From Sulfurimonas sp. (lineage in GTDB: Bacteria > Campylobacterota > Campylobacteria > Campylobacterales > Sulfurimonadaceae): a stretch of 64,000 bases of DNA. The DNA is taken from NCBI RefSeq assembly GCF_029027585.1, contig NZ_CP093397.1:496001-560000 (forward strand), given 5' to 3'. Positions 1-10,248 of this stretch are shown piece by piece. The notes beneath the pieces were generated by a model, which ran no database searches, had not been told where the DNA came from, and worked only from the letters and a program-made list of their open reading frames with translations. Position 1 is the stretch's first letter, and each line of letters starts with the position of its first letter. The position numbers and the translations under genes are program-made.

Positions 1-218
1 ATCTCCCAAAAAAAAACCAAAAATACTCAGACGCGCTATTTTTCAAGGTTAAAATGATGAAGATGAACATTCTTTTCTGGTTTAAGTCCTGCGTTTTTTG
101 ATTTAAAATATATTAAATGACTTTCATGCCCTTCATTTGCAAACGATTGAGAGATATTTATAGCTGAGCGTTCCATGCCGCCTATTTTTAAACTTCTTAC
201 TACAACTGCTACTCTCAT
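1..218 (-). CDS. Glycosyltransferase family 4 N-terminus, partial and frame-interrupted
   Basis: The first 60 residues start MRVAVVVRSLKIGGMERSA, the usual N-terminus of a GT-B fold, family 4 glycosyltransferase, with the GGMER loop that contacts the sugar nucleotide. I chose the ATG at 218 because AGAGG lies just upstream on this strand. The frame stops at 36-38. Removing one T from the five-T run at 39-43 reopens the frame to the window edge, so an indel is more likely than a true 60-residue protein. The rest of the gene lies outside the window. It is divergent from the kinase-like gene at 274 and probably adds a sugar to LPS core or another surface glycan; the acceptor cannot be told. Confidence 0.6.
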
Positions 219-273
219 CAATACCTCTTTTATATAATGGTATAATAACATATCCAATATAAAGAGAACACTT

Positions 274-1019
274 TTGTCACATAAACTTATTTTAAATCCA
301 AAATTCAATACTTTTGAAGAAACTCTATTAAATATTAAAGATATATTTAACTCTTCAGATGAGAGCATACACAAAGCAAGAAATGAGCTTAAAATCATTG
401 AATTAAACGGATAAAGTGTGTAGTTAAATCATTTAAAATCCCTCATATTGTAAATAGAATTGCTTATACCTTCTTTCGAGACGGCAAGGCAAAGAAGTCA
501 TACCTAAATGCAGTGAAACTTATAAAATTAGAAGTTAATACTCCTGAACCGATTGGCATCATAGAGTTCTTTAATAATGGTTTATTAAGTGAGAGTTATT
601 TTATATCTATATATGAGCCTTATGACATTACTATTCGAGAGGTTTTTCATCATAAAGTAGAAAATTATACAAAAATTTTAAAAGAGTTTGTAAAATTTAC
701 ATATGAGATACATCAAAAAGGGGTATGGCATGTTGATTATTCTCTTGGAAATATTCTTATTACTAAAAATAAAGACAATTCATACAGATTTTCTTTAGTT
801 GACATTAACAGAATGGAATTTAAGAATATTTTAGCTCTTGATGGTTTAAAAAATTTCAACAAGTTCTGGGCAAAAGATGATAATGATTTAAATACCATTG
901 CAATCGAGTATGCTTCTCTGGCAAAGGTAAGTGAAGATAAAGCGATAGAAATAGTAGTGAATGAAGCAAAATCTCTAGAAGCAAAAGTTAATTTAAAAAG
1001 AAAATTAAAGGGAAAATAA
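274..1019 (+). CDS. LPS/Kdo-kinase-like protein (WaaP/InaA type), frame-interrupted
   Basis: The reading frame begins at a TTG at 274 (purine-rich AAAGAGA upstream, TATAAT at 241-246), runs 46 codons and stops at 412-414. The adjacent frame continues the same protein from 411 to 1019, so one base appears to be missing near 409-411. The product has a kinase-like catalytic loop, HVDYSLGNILI, followed by LVDINR in place of DFG. This matches the small LPS-core and Kdo kinase superfamily, which phosphorylates sugars of the inner core. Neighbouring heptosyltransferase-like genes support an LPS role. The 3' end overlaps the convergent GT9 gene by 32 bp. The exact substrate is unknown. Confidence 0.6.
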
Positions 1020-1968
1020 TCTCTCTTTTATTTCTATAAAAAGTTTTTCTTTTTTCTCTCTTTTCATGAGGAATCATAAAGTTACTTTGTAATTCTTCAT
1101 TCCCTATACCTTTCCACCTCTTTGAACTTGCAAAAAGTGAGTTAGCAAAAAATGTCATAGTTGGGGTTCCCACCATAGATGCTAAGTGATAAGTTCCAGT
1201 TGATGTTGATACAAAAAGCTTAAACTTACTGATGAGTTTAGCAAAATAGAGTATGCTTTCTTGAGAGTAGTAATATATTATATTATATTGCATTAATCTA
1301 TCTTGCATCTCTTTATAAAGATCTAATTCATCTGGTCCAAAAGTTAAAACTACTTGATACTTATTAGCATCTAGCACTTCTTTTATTAATACTTCATATT
1401 CATCTAAATTCCAGTTAGCATCTGAAGATCCACCAAATCCTAGATGAAAAGCTATGATTTCTCTATCAACTCCATGATTTAAACAAAATATATCATAGAC
1501 TTGAGTAGAATCATCAAAACTTAAAAGTGGTTTTGGATAGTTAAATTTCATATCTTTAAATAACTCTTTTGTTAGCTCAAGATTGTACTCAAACTCAGCC
1601 ATTTTAACTTCACTTCTTCTCTGTTTTATTCTATTTGTATAAAAAATTTGTGCAATTTTTGTAGCTGGAGCGATTCGTTTTGAAATTCGTGCTAAAAATT
1701 GAGCTAATGCTATTCGGGTATTTGAAAAGAGAGTTATTGAAGCATCTATCTTTAACTTACGAATCTCTGAAGCAAAAGCCAAGATACTTTGTCCGCTATC
1801 AACGATAACCTCATCTATAAAATCACAAGACTCAGCTAGAGTTTTGTTAAGTGGTGCCACACAAGCTATAATCCTATTATTAGGATTATGATGCTTCAAA
1901 ACATACATTGTTGGAAGTGCAGTTATAAAATCACCAAGCTTATCTGTGCGACATACAAGAATATTCAA
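988..1968 (-). CDS. Glycosyltransferase family 9 (heptosyltransferase-like)
   Basis: The 326-residue protein opens MNILVCRTDKLGDFITALP, the acceptor-side motif of ADP-heptose:LPS heptosyltransferases, and carries the GT9 donor-site pattern STSTGTYHLASMVGTP near residue 256. It probably transfers heptose or a similar sugar to LPS core on the cytoplasmic face of the inner membrane. The start is a TTG at 1968, three bases after the reconstructed ugd stop, so the two genes are likely co-transcribed. A lysine/arginine-rich tail ends the protein and overlaps the convergent kinase-like gene. A clearer waaF homologue lies at 7201, so this is a second, divergent member whose acceptor is unknown. Confidence 0.8.
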   Translation of the reverse strand: MNILVCRTDKLGDFITALPTMYVLKHHNPNNRIIACVAPLNKTLAESCDFIDEVIVDSGQSILAFASEIRKLKIDASITLFSNTRIALAQFLARISKRIAPATKIAQIFYTNRIKQRRSEVKMAEFEYNLELTKELFKDMKFNYPKPLLSFDDSTQVYDIFCLNHGVDREIIAFHLGFGGSSDANWNLDEYEVLIKEVLDANKYQVVLTFGPDELDLYKEMQDRLMQYNIIYYYSQESILYFAKLISKFKLFVSTSTGTYHLASMVGTPTMTFFANSLFASSKRWKGIGNEELQSNFMIPHEKREKRKTFYRNKREIIFPLIFFLN

Positions 1969-1971
1969 CTT

Positions 1972-3298
1972 TTAGTTTGCACCAATTTGAAAATATTCAA
2001 AACCATACTCGTTCATTTTTTCTTTCTCAAACTGATTTCTTCCATCAAAGAAAATAGAATTTTTCAAAAGCTTCTTCATCTCATCAAAATCAGGAGCACG
2101 AAATTCTTTCCACTCTGTAACAAGAATAACAGCATCTGCAACCTTTTAGAGCGTCATATTTACTATCTACATAAGAAACTTTATCGTTGCCTTTTAGGTA
2201 ATAGCTCTCTGCCTCGTGACTAGCTTTAGGGTCATAAGCTAAAATTTTAGCACCTTTTTTTGTTAACTCATTTATAATCGTAATAGAGCTAGCTTCTCTC
2301 ATATCATCAGTTTCAGGTTTAAAACTAAGTCCCCATATTGCAAAAGTTTTTCCATCTAGGTTTTCACCAAATCTTGCAATTACTTTGTTACTCATTACAT
2401 ATTTTTGATCATAATTAACTGCTTCAACCGCATCTAAGATTCTAGGGTTATATCCAAAATCTTTTGCTGTTTTTGCTAAGGCTTGAACATCTTTAGGAAA
2501 GCAACTTCCACCATAACCACAACCTGGATAGATAAAACTGTAACCTATACGACTATCACTTCCGATTCCATTTCTGACTTTATTTATATCTGCTCCAACT
2601 CTTTCACAAATTTGACTCATCTCATTCATAAAAGATATTTTAGTAGCAAGCATAGAGTTTGCTGCATATTTTGTCATCTCTGCACTTTTAATATCCATAG
2701 CTATAAATCTATCATGGTGCTTCATAAACGGAGAATATAACTCTCTCATAATATCCATTGCTTTTGAACTATCGGCTCCGATTACTACACGATCAGGATG
2801 TAAAAAATCTTGAATTGCTGCACCCTCTTTTAAAAACTCTGGATTTGAAACAATATCAAATTTTATATCAGCACCTCTTTTGTCTAACTCAGCTTGAATA
2901 GTAGTTCTAACCTTATCAGCAGTCCCAACAGGTACAGTAGACTTATCTACAACTACCATATAGTTTTTCATAGATTGACCAATAACTTTTGCTACGGAGA
3001 GAACATACTGTAAATCTGCACTTCCATTTTCTCCCATTGGAGTACCAACAGCTATAAAAGATATCGAAGAATTCTCGATTGCTTCTTGTGCTTTAGTTGT
3101 AAAAAAAAGTGTATTTATTTTATAATTTTCTAAAGTCATATCTTCTAAACCAGGTTCATAAATAGGAATAATTCCCTTTTTTAAATCTTCAATCTTTTTT
3201 TCATCTATATCTATACAAGTTACGCTATTCCCCATTTGGGCAAAACAAACTCCAGCAACTAAACCTACATATCCTGTTCCAATGACTGATATTTTCAT
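1972..3298 (-). CDS. ugd: UDP-glucose 6-dehydrogenase (frame-interrupted near C-terminus)
   Basis: Oxidises UDP-glucose to UDP-glucuronate with two NAD+, supplying acidic sugars for surface glycans. Visible signs are the Rossmann start [20 protein letters not shown], the active-site cysteine in [10 protein letters not shown], and the UDP-binding C-terminal domain. The ATG at 3298 has GAGGAA upstream and is preferred over one five codons earlier. The frame breaks near 2144: removing one T from GGTTGC restores [15 protein letters not shown] and continues to a TAA at 1972-1974, giving about 441 residues, normal for the family. The GT9 gene follows after three bases. A genuine C-terminal truncation would probably abolish activity, so a sequence error is likelier. 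Confidence 0.88.
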
Positions 3299-3360
3299 TA
3301 AATAATTCCTCAAAAAATATAATTTAATTATTTTATCTTAAAAAGGATATAATTCGCCTT

Positions 3361-4619
3361 ATGAAAGAACCATTTAAATGGGATGAATATTCCGACCAAC
3401 CAGCACAACTAAAAGATAAAAACTATAAAGACGGTATGCGAAAAAAAGAGTCTGTTTCAATTTTAAAAACAATTTTACTAGCCTTCTTATTTTACCTGTT
3501 TCACTTGTTATGATGCCTTTTGTCAAAAGAAAAGAAGTTGATTCTAAAAACTTTTTCTCTCTTGGTGTAGACTACAAAAGAGAAGAGAAACTTACTCTTG
3601 AACTATTAGAAGAACTAAATGTAAAAAGAATACTAATTCGTTTTAAAACTTTGGAAATGAATGAGTTAGATGAACTAAAAGCCTTTATATTAAAAAATAA
3701 AAATAGAAAGATAATACTTAAGATACTTCAAGACAGAGAACATGTTGAAAACTTAGAACTCTTAGAAAGAGATTTAAAAACTATATTTATAAGTTTAGAT
3801 GAACTAATAGATATTTATGAAATTGGCTCAACTAATAACAGAGCAAAATGGGGCTTCTTTTCTGTTAATGAATATTCTAAATTTTATAATGTTGCGTATA
3901 ATTTGAAAAAAACAGACTTTAAAAATATAACTTTAATAGGAAGTGGAGTCATAGATTTTGAATACCATTTTACAGCGCACACACTGTTTAATTTTTTCAA
4001 ATATAAATATGATGGAATAGCATCTTTACTCTATGTAGATAGACGAGGTGCTCCTGAAAATATGCAAATTGGATTTTCTCTCTCAGATAAAATTGCACTC
4101 TTAAGCACTATGATTTGGATAAGTCCGAAAACAAAAAATATCTTACACATTACTGAAACAAACTGGCCACTTAGTGAAACTGCACCGTATGCTCCTACAA
4201 GTGAACATGAGTGTGTTAGTGAAGCTTTATACGAAGACTTTATGCTTAGGTATTATTTTTTATCTTTTGCTTCTCAGCAGGTTGACTCTGTATCATGGCA
4301 TCAGCTAATTGCTAGGGGTTATGGACTTGTGGATAATATTGACACTATTAAAAAGCGTTCAGCATTTTATGCATATAAGTATATGTTACAAACTTTGCAA
4401 AAAGCTCAATTTTTAAGACTAGATATAAAAAGAGGCTATTACATTTTACAGTTTTTAGTAGATGACAAACTTCTACAAATTCACTGGTCACTCAAACCAA
4501 CAACACTTAAAAATGAAGATTTTTTTACAGTTTGTTCAAGTACAGGAAATTCCATAAATGAAAAAACTTTGCAAATTGGTTCATCTCCTTTATATATCTA
4601 CATAAAAGACGGAGTATAA
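3361..4619 (+). CDS. Membrane-anchored TIM-barrel, glycoside-hydrolase-like protein (frame-interrupted)
   Basis: Two frames join near 3492 if one T is restored in a short T run, giving about 419 residues: a charged cytoplasmic start (MKEPFKWDEYSDQP), one membrane segment (about residues 38-55, ILLAFLFLPVSLVMM), and a periplasmic domain. The domain resembles clan-A glycosidases: YEIGSTNNRAKWG fits the acid/base strand and HITETNWP the nucleophile strand. The pattern is suggestive only, and I do not know the substrate. It starts the operon with the PAP2 and LtaS-like genes (gap 8 bp), so it may trim or process a surface glycan. TATAAT at 3348-3353 lies so close to the ATG that the message may be nearly leaderless. 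Confidence 0.6.
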
Positions 4620-4627
4620 TTTTATTT

Positions 4628-5290
4628 ATGAATAAAAAATATTTAAATGTCAGCATCTATATCTGGATTTCTTTTTTAATCTCAGCATTAAATTTTATCT
4701 TTTTCCCACAAATTGACTTATTTATAGCATCTCTATTTTATGATGGTAAATCATTTTTCATGAATGGAATTTTTCTTGAAGAGTTGTTTTACTATTCTGT
4801 TAAACCTATCATTATATTTTTCGTTTTAACTACTATTGGTATTTTCTCCCATAATTATTTTAAGAAAAAAAATCTTTTTAACATTAATAATAAAGTTCTT
4901 TTATATCTTGTTTTAGTTTTAACAATTGCTCCTGTTCTCATAGTAAACACTACGCTAAAAGAAAACTGGGGTAGAGCAAGACCAGCACAAACTATTAACT
5001 TTGGAGGGAAAAAAGAATTTACTCCTGCATTTATCATGAGTAATCAAGATGGCTACTCTTTTTCTTCTGGTCACTCGGCTGCTGCTTTTAGTTTGATTGG
5101 GTTTGCTTTATTAGCACAAAGACGAAAAAAAATGTGGATAGCTTTAGCAATTAGCTACGGTATTTTAGTTAGCATCGCGCGGATGTCAGCAGGTGGACAC
5201 TTTTTTAGTGATGTTGTAACTTCTTTTTTTATAGTCTATATCTCAACTCATATTATTTATAAATTGGTTTTTAAAGAGGATTCTATTTAG
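4628..5290 (+). CDS. PAP2-family membrane phosphatase
   Basis: The 220-residue protein has about six hydrophobic segments and the three phosphatase motifs: K111..R118-P119 (KENWGRARP), SSGH at 146-149, and R185..H191..D195 (RMSAGGHFFSD). This is the acid phosphatase family that acts on undecaprenyl pyrophosphate, phosphatidylglycerol phosphate or lipid A 1/4'-phosphates, with the active site facing the periplasm. Its final TAG overlaps the GTG of the next gene by one base, so it is translationally coupled to an LtaS-like transferase. That context fits removal of a lipid phosphate before or after headgroup transfer (LpxE-like), but the substrate is not shown by the sequence. Confidence 0.8.
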   Translation: MNKKYLNVSIYIWISFLISALNFIFFPQIDLFIASLFYDGKSFFMNGIFLEELFYYSVKPIIIFFVLTTIGIFSHNYFKKKNLFNINNKVLLYLVLVLTIAPVLIVNTTLKENWGRARPAQTINFGGKKEFTPAFIMSNQDGYSFSSGHSAAAFSLIGFALLAQRRKKMWIALAISYGILVSIARMSAGGHFFSDVVTSFFIVYISTHIIYKLVFKEDSI

Positions 5291-7204
5291 TGAATAAAAA
5301 TCAGTTTACTCAAATAATTACCTTAGTATTATTTAGTTTTATAGTTTTAATGGCTATACGATTTACCCTTTATAACTTTTATATAGATGATTTTAGTGAC
5401 CTTTCAACAAGTGAATTTTTCGCTTCACTTTTGATGGGCTTTCGGGTAGATATGATTACAATTTTTACTTTTTCTTCTATCTTTATTTTAATTCTTATTT
5501 TTCTTAAAAGCTCTAAAGTAAGAGCTAAAATTGCACTTCTTTGGGCTTTTGTATTAAACACAATTTTTGTTATCAGCTTTAGTGATGTTTTATATTATGA
5601 TTATATTCATAGGCATATTTCAAATGAAATTTTTAATCTTGGCGATGATATAGATATAATAATCGGCATGGCATTTGGTTCTATGTTACCGTATACTTTA
5701 GGTGCAACTCTCATAAGCATCTTATTCTTATATTTAGTATTTAAACTATTTTCAGCAAAGTTAACTAGTTTTATTTCTGGTAAATATCTTCTAATATTAA
5801 CTGTATTAACTATTTTAATCCTATTTATTGGCATTAGAAATAACTTTGGTGGGAAAAGTTTTGGAAGTAGTGACGCATATGCTGTAAATAAAGTGAGTAG
5901 TGGAAATCTTGCTTTAAATGGCTTTTTTACAATTTATAGAACTGCGAAAAAAACTATGAAGCATGACTTAATTGATTTTGATGAAGCTATAAAAACAACA
6001 CAAAAACTACTCAAAACTCAAAATGCTCCATTTATAGATGCCAAGTACCCTTTAATGCGACAATATTCATTAAGAAACAAGGAAAAATATAATGTTGTAA
6101 TTGTACTTTTAGAATCATTTGGTGCTGAACACATAGATGGATTTACACATTATAAAGAGTTAAATATTACACCTTATTTTAAAAAACTTAGTAATGAAGG
6201 TTTAAAATTTACCTCTTTTTATTCAAATGGATATCGTTCTATTTTTGGAATAACTTCCATTTTCACAGGTGTTACTATACCAGCAGGAGCGCAATACCTA
6301 GGAAAAGGTTTAGAGTTATCAAACTTAAGCTACCTTGGTGGTGTCGCTAAAGAAAATGGATATTCTACTATCTCTATGCAAGCAGGAAACAGACGTTCTT
6401 ACAGAGTAGATGCTGTAAGTGCTTTAGCTGGATTTGATGAGTATTATGGCGCACAGGATATGCCAAATGTCGAAACAGTTGATAAAGGTAGAAAACCATT
6501 GACCGGCACTTATGATTTTAATATGCTTGATTTTTATCATAAAAAGCTAAATAAAATGAAAGAGCCTTTTTTAGGTTTTGCTTTTACATCTTCAACTCAC
6601 TCAGACTTTCATCTACCAAGTAAAAAATTTGAAAGATATCCTCATGACTTAAAAAACTACAATGGTTCTTTAAATGCTTTTATATATGCTGATGACTCTA
6701 TCCGTAGATTCATGCAAAGTGTTAAAAAAAGAACCTTGGTTTGATAGAACAATCTTTATATTTACATCTGATCATGGGAGTGGAAATGCTTTAAATCCTA
6801 TCGCAAGAAAGTACAGACCTGATGATATAGCACTTCCTTCGATTGAACACTTTAGAATTCCTCTTATCATATATGCTCCTAAAATTTTTAAAGCAAAAGA
6901 GATTAAAACATTAGGTTCACATAATGATATATTTCCTACAATAGTAGATATACTAGGCTTTAAAGCTAATATAACTACAATGGGAAGTTCTTTATTTGAT
7001 AAAGATATAGGTAAAAGATTTGTATATTTTTATGCAGGTAATCTCATTGGTCTTATAACAGATGAAGGATATATAAAATACAATTTTAAAAACATAGTAG
7101 AAACATCTTCAAATGATACACAAACAAAAAAGATGAAAAAACTTCTTTTTTGCGTAGATACTGCTGAGGCACAACTATTTCAAAAGAATAGGTGGACGAA
7201 ATGA
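5290..7204 (+). CDS. LtaS/sulfatase-type phosphoglycerol (or phosphoethanolamine) transferase, frame-interrupted
   Basis: About five N-terminal membrane segments (residues 1-180) precede a periplasmic alkaline-phosphatase-fold domain. Metal and nucleophile signatures are NVVIVLLESFGAEH, SNGYRSIFGITSIFTG (Thr/Ser nucleophile region), TSSTHSDFH and FTSDHGS. The first frame ends at 6744; the rest is in another frame to 7204. Reducing the seven-A run near 6722-6730 to six joins them as SVKKEPWFDRTIF and gives about 637 residues, the family's usual size. Translation starts at a GTG overlapping the PAP2 stop. It probably moves a phospho-headgroup onto a surface glycan or lipid. The stop overlaps the waaF ATG (ATGA). 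Confidence 0.8.
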
Positions 7205-8202
7205 TGTCTTGCAAGATATTGGTAATATTACCAAATTGGTTAGGAGATGCTATTATGGCAACTCCTGCTATCGAACTTCTAAGTAAGTATTATCACAATG
7301 TTGAGTTCACATTTGTTGGAAGTTATGTTAGCATCCAAGCACTTAAGCATCACCCTCTTTGCAAAAGGGCAATAGTAGATAAAACAAAAGAATCTGGAAA
7401 CAGATATATAAATACATATAAACTTGCGCGTGAATTAGGAGAGTTTAACTTAGCAATAAGTTTTCGAAATCAACTTCACTCTTCTTTGCTTTTAAGATTT
7501 ACATCAACTGTTATCTGCATAGCGAAAGAGTCATGGCACTCAAGATTTTTACTCTCTCACACGCCTAAAATAAGCTCAAAACAACATTTAGTAAAACAGT
7601 ACGCTAAACTTGCAATGATTGACTCAGACACATTTAATGGTGACATACCTAAGTTAAAATTATATATAGAGCCTAAAAAGTTTAATAAACCTATGATTGG
7701 TATCAACGCAGGTGCAACCTACGGAAGTGCAAAAAGATGGTATCCACAAAGGTTTGCTAAAGTTGCAAAAGAGTTTGCAAACAAATATGACATTATTATT
7801 TTTGGTGGACCAAATGAAGTTGAAATGGCATCTGAGATAGAAGAAAATTTAAAACTATTAAACATTGGTAATTACATAAATCTAGCAGGAAAAACAAATA
7901 TAAAAGAACTTTGTGCAAATATAGGTGGATGTTCTTTATTTATTACAAATGACAGTGGACCCATGCATGTAGCCGCTGCTTATCAAGTTCCAACCGTATC
8001 AATCTTTGGACCAACAAAGTATAAAGAAACTTCACAATGGATGAATGAGAAAAGCAATATCGTAAGACATGAAATGGATTGCTCACCATGCATGAGAAGA
8101 GAATGTCCGCTAGAACATCATGAGTGCATGAAAAGTATTACAGCTTCTGAAGTTATAGAAGCTGTAAATCTGGCACTAAATGCCGATACTCCCGTGGGCT
8201 AA
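7201..8202 (+). CDS. waaF: ADP-heptose:LPS heptosyltransferase II
   Basis: Adds the second heptose to LPS inner core. The 333-residue protein has the GT9 signatures NWLGDAIMATPA near the N-terminus, GATYGSAKRWYP in the middle, and NDSGPMHVAAAYQVPTVSIFGPT for ADP-heptose binding, plus a C-terminal CSPCMRRECP cysteine cluster typical of WaaF. I start at the ATG at 7201, which has AGGTGG five bases upstream and overlaps the previous TGA; a GTG at 7192 is less likely. The last nine codons and the stop are supplied by a dispersed intergenic repeat (8170-8219), so the native C-terminus may have been replaced. Confidence 0.9.
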   Translation: MMSCKILVILPNWLGDAIMATPAIELLSKYYHNVEFTFVGSYVSIQALKHHPLCKRAIVDKTKESGNRYINTYKLARELGEFNLAISFRNQLHSSLLLRFTSTVICIAKESWHSRFLLSHTPKISSKQHLVKQYAKLAMIDSDTFNGDIPKLKLYIEPKKFNKPMIGINAGATYGSAKRWYPQRFAKVAKEFANKYDIIIFGGPNEVEMASEIEENLKLLNIGNYINLAGKTNIKELCANIGGCSLFITNDSGPMHVAAAYQVPTVSIFGPTKYKETSQWMNEKSNIVRHEMDCSPCMRRECPLEHHECMKSITASEVIEAVNLALNADTPVG

Positions 8203-8219
8203 AGCCTAAGTGGGGTAAC
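8170..8219 (+). repeat. Dispersed intergenic repeat, copy 1 (short form)
   Basis: Starts CTGGCACTAAATGCCGATAC and is followed by a second hairpin in which ACTCCC pairs with GGGGT and GGCT pairs with AGCC around a two-base loop. Related copies are at 11659, 12156 and 16810, all in this orientation. It lies between convergent waaF and a porin gene and encodes the end of waaF. The stem bases differ from copy 4 (GGCT/AGCC against CGCT/AGCG) in a way that keeps pairing. Confidence 0.8.
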
Positions 8220-8224
8220 TTGTG

Positions 8225-8824
8225 TTAAAACGCGAATTTAAATCCGATATAAACTGATTTATTATAGTTAAAATCATCACTATAACCTTTACCTGATATA
8301 TAGTTTGTGTCAAGAGATCTATACCCAAGAGTAACACTACCATTTTTTATAACTTCTAAATCAAGACCAACACGATATTCTAAAAAGTTTTTTGCATCTT
8401 GCATTGACAAAACCTCGGGTGCAAAATAAATACTACCGTTTACAAACAGAGGCATTGTGTCTCCAAAAGGAAGTTTATAGCTAGCTTCAGCCCCTAATGG
8501 GAAAGTATTGTAGTTTTTTGTGCCATTTAATTTAACGCCAAGACCAATAACAAGGTCTGTTGATTTAACTTTTCTTTGCATTAAAAAATTAACTTCATAG
8601 TAATCATTTAAATCACTACTACTTTTAGCATCACTATGATCTTTACTACCATGAAGTAATTTTGCTCCAAGAAAAACTGTATCTGGATCAGTTGCCTCAT
8701 TAAACTGTCCCATATCAACTTTCACACCAAATTCTAAATCTTTGTCATTTATATTAAGCTCTACTGAGTGCATAGCAAAAGCTGATACACCACAAAGTGC
8801 CAATAATCCAATTTTTTTAAGCAT
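8225..8824 (-). CDS. Outer-membrane beta-barrel protein, YfaZ-like
   Basis: The 199-residue protein has a signal peptide (MLKKIGLLALCGVSAFAMHS, cleavage probably after AFA) and alternating hydrophobic strands ending in an aromatic residue (VYIGFKFAF), the mark of an outer-membrane barrel. The size and pattern resemble the YfaZ family of small putative porins. The ATG overlaps the hldE TAA by one base (TAATG), so it is translated from the heptose-synthesis operon. It may be a porin or an LPS-associated barrel; no specific substrate can be assigned. Confidence 0.65.
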   Translation of the reverse strand: MLKKIGLLALCGVSAFAMHSVELNINDKDLEFGVKVDMGQFNEATDPDTVFLGAKLLHGSKDHSDAKSSSDLNDYYEVNFLMQRKVKSTDLVIGLGVKLNGTKNYNTFPLGAEASYKLPFGDTMPLFVNGSIYFAPEVLSMQDAKNFLEYRVGLDLEVIKNGSVTLGYRSLDTNYISGKGYSDDFNYNKSVYIGFKFAF

Positions 8825-10248
8825 TACTGTCCTTGTATTTTTTGAATTGTTTTTGTTGTACTTTTGCCATTGACAAAATCAACAAGTTTCAATTCACTAG
8901 CAAACTTAGTTCCAACAACATCTTTTCCTTTATAATCCCCACCCTTAACTAGGGTGTCTGGAGCTATCATCTTTATAAGTTCATAAGGAGTATCTTGTTC
9001 AAAAGGTACAACAAAATCCACAGCTTCTAAAGCCGCCAATAAATATGCTCTATCTTGAACCATATTTATGGGGCGAGTCGGTCCTTTTAGTCTTGAAACA
9101 GACTCATCAGAGTTTAGTCCAACAATAAGGATATCTCCAAAACTTTTTGCCTCTTGTAAATACTTAACATGTCCAACATGTAAAATATCAAAACAACCAT
9201 TTGTAAAAACTATTTTTTTCCCATTTTTCTTAGAACGATTTACTATCTCTTGTATATCTTTAAAACTTTTTATATGTGCATCTGAGGTGCTTTTATGTAA
9301 GCTTGCTTCATATTCTTCTATCTCGTCAAGTGTTACTGTTGCTGAACCAATTTTTCCAACAACAACACCAGCAGCTAAGTTTGCGAAGGAAGCTGTTTCT
9401 TCTATATTTTTACCAGCACTAAGCGAAAAAGCTATAGATGCTATAACAGTATCCCCTGCCCCAGTTACATCAAAAACCTCTTTTGCAACTGTTGGAAATT
9501 TTTTAACTTTAGTATCATAAGTAGCAATTCCATCTTCTGAAAGGGTAATAAGAGAGATATCTAATTCTATCTCTTTTTTTAATTTAAGTAGTGCTTCTTT
9601 TAAAGAATCTTCATCGTTAATATTTATATTTGTTGCAAGTATTGCCTCTCTTTTATTTGGTGTTAACAGATATGCACCCTTATATTTTGAAAAATTACTG
9701 CCCTTTGGGTCAACTAAAACTTTAATCTTATCTCTTTTAGCAAGAGATATTACACCTTGGCATAACTCTGTAGTTAATACACCTTTTCCATAGTCAGAAA
9801 GTATTATGGCGTCATAAGAAGATATATTTTTAGAAATAGAGTTTAATATTTTTTCTACAGAGTCTTTTGTAATTTCATTTTTACTTTCTCTATCATATCT
9901 TAAAATTTGCTGACTCACAGCTATAATACGACTTTTTTTCGATGTTTTTCTATCATTTTGAATTATTAAATTTTTACTATCTACATTAATCTCGTTTAGC
10001 ATTTGGGCAAGTTCTAAGCCGTTACTATCATCACCTATAACACTGCTTACACTTACTTTTGCACCTAAGGCTTTAAGATTGTTTATAACATTTCCTGCCC
10101 CACCTAGAACTGTTGTTTCTTTGGATATATCTACAACTTGTACAGGTGCTTCAGGAGAAATTCTTTCACAACTTCCCCACAAATAATGGTCAATCATTAA
10201 ATCACCAATAACCAATATATTTGGTATAAAGTTTTTCAAAACCTTCAT
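8824..10248 (-). CDS. hldE: Bifunctional D-beta-D-heptose 7-phosphate kinase / heptose 1-phosphate adenylyltransferase
   Basis: Makes ADP-D-glycero-D-manno-heptose by two steps, kinase then adenylyltransferase. Residues 1 to about 320 are a ribokinase-type kinase (GDLMIDHY, late DVTGAGDTVIAS with the catalytic Asp). Residues about 345-474 are a cytidylyltransferase-type domain with GCFDILHVGHVKYLQEA. The 474 residues are full length for the fusion. The ATG at 10246-10248 shares one base with the reconstructed hldD stop, and the downstream porin overlaps its stop, so the three genes form a tight operon. Confidence 0.95.
   Translation of the reverse strand: MKVLKNFIPNILVIGDLMIDHYLWGSCERISPEAPVQVVDISKETTVLGGAGNVINNLKALGAKVSVSSVIGDDSNGLELAQMLNEINVDSKNLIIQNDRKTSKKSRIIAVSQQILRYDRESKNEITKDSVEKILNSISKNISSYDAIILSDYGKGVLTTELCQGVISLAKRDKIKVLVDPKGSNFSKYKGAYLLTPNKREAILATNININDEDSLKEALLKLKKEIELDISLITLSEDGIATYDTKVKKFPTVAKEVFDVTGAGDTVIASIAFSLSAGKNIEETASFANLAAGVVVGKIGSATVTLDEIEEYEASLHKSTSDAHIKSFKDIQEIVNRSKKNGKKIVFTNGCFDILHVGHVKYLQEAKSFGDILIVGLNSDESVSRLKGPTRPINMVQDRAYLLAALEAVDFVVPFEQDTPYELIKMIAPDTLVKGGDYKGKDVVGTKFASELKLVDFVNGKSTTKTIQKIQGQ

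Noticed and set aside
1888-2223. Plus-strand open frame across the ugd/GT9 junction
   Set aside because: It is antisense to two well-supported genes and its translation has no protein-like pattern.
6674-7204. A separate small gene after the LtaS-like frame
   Set aside because: It carries the missing metal site SDHGS of the same enzyme; the frames join at a seven-A run.
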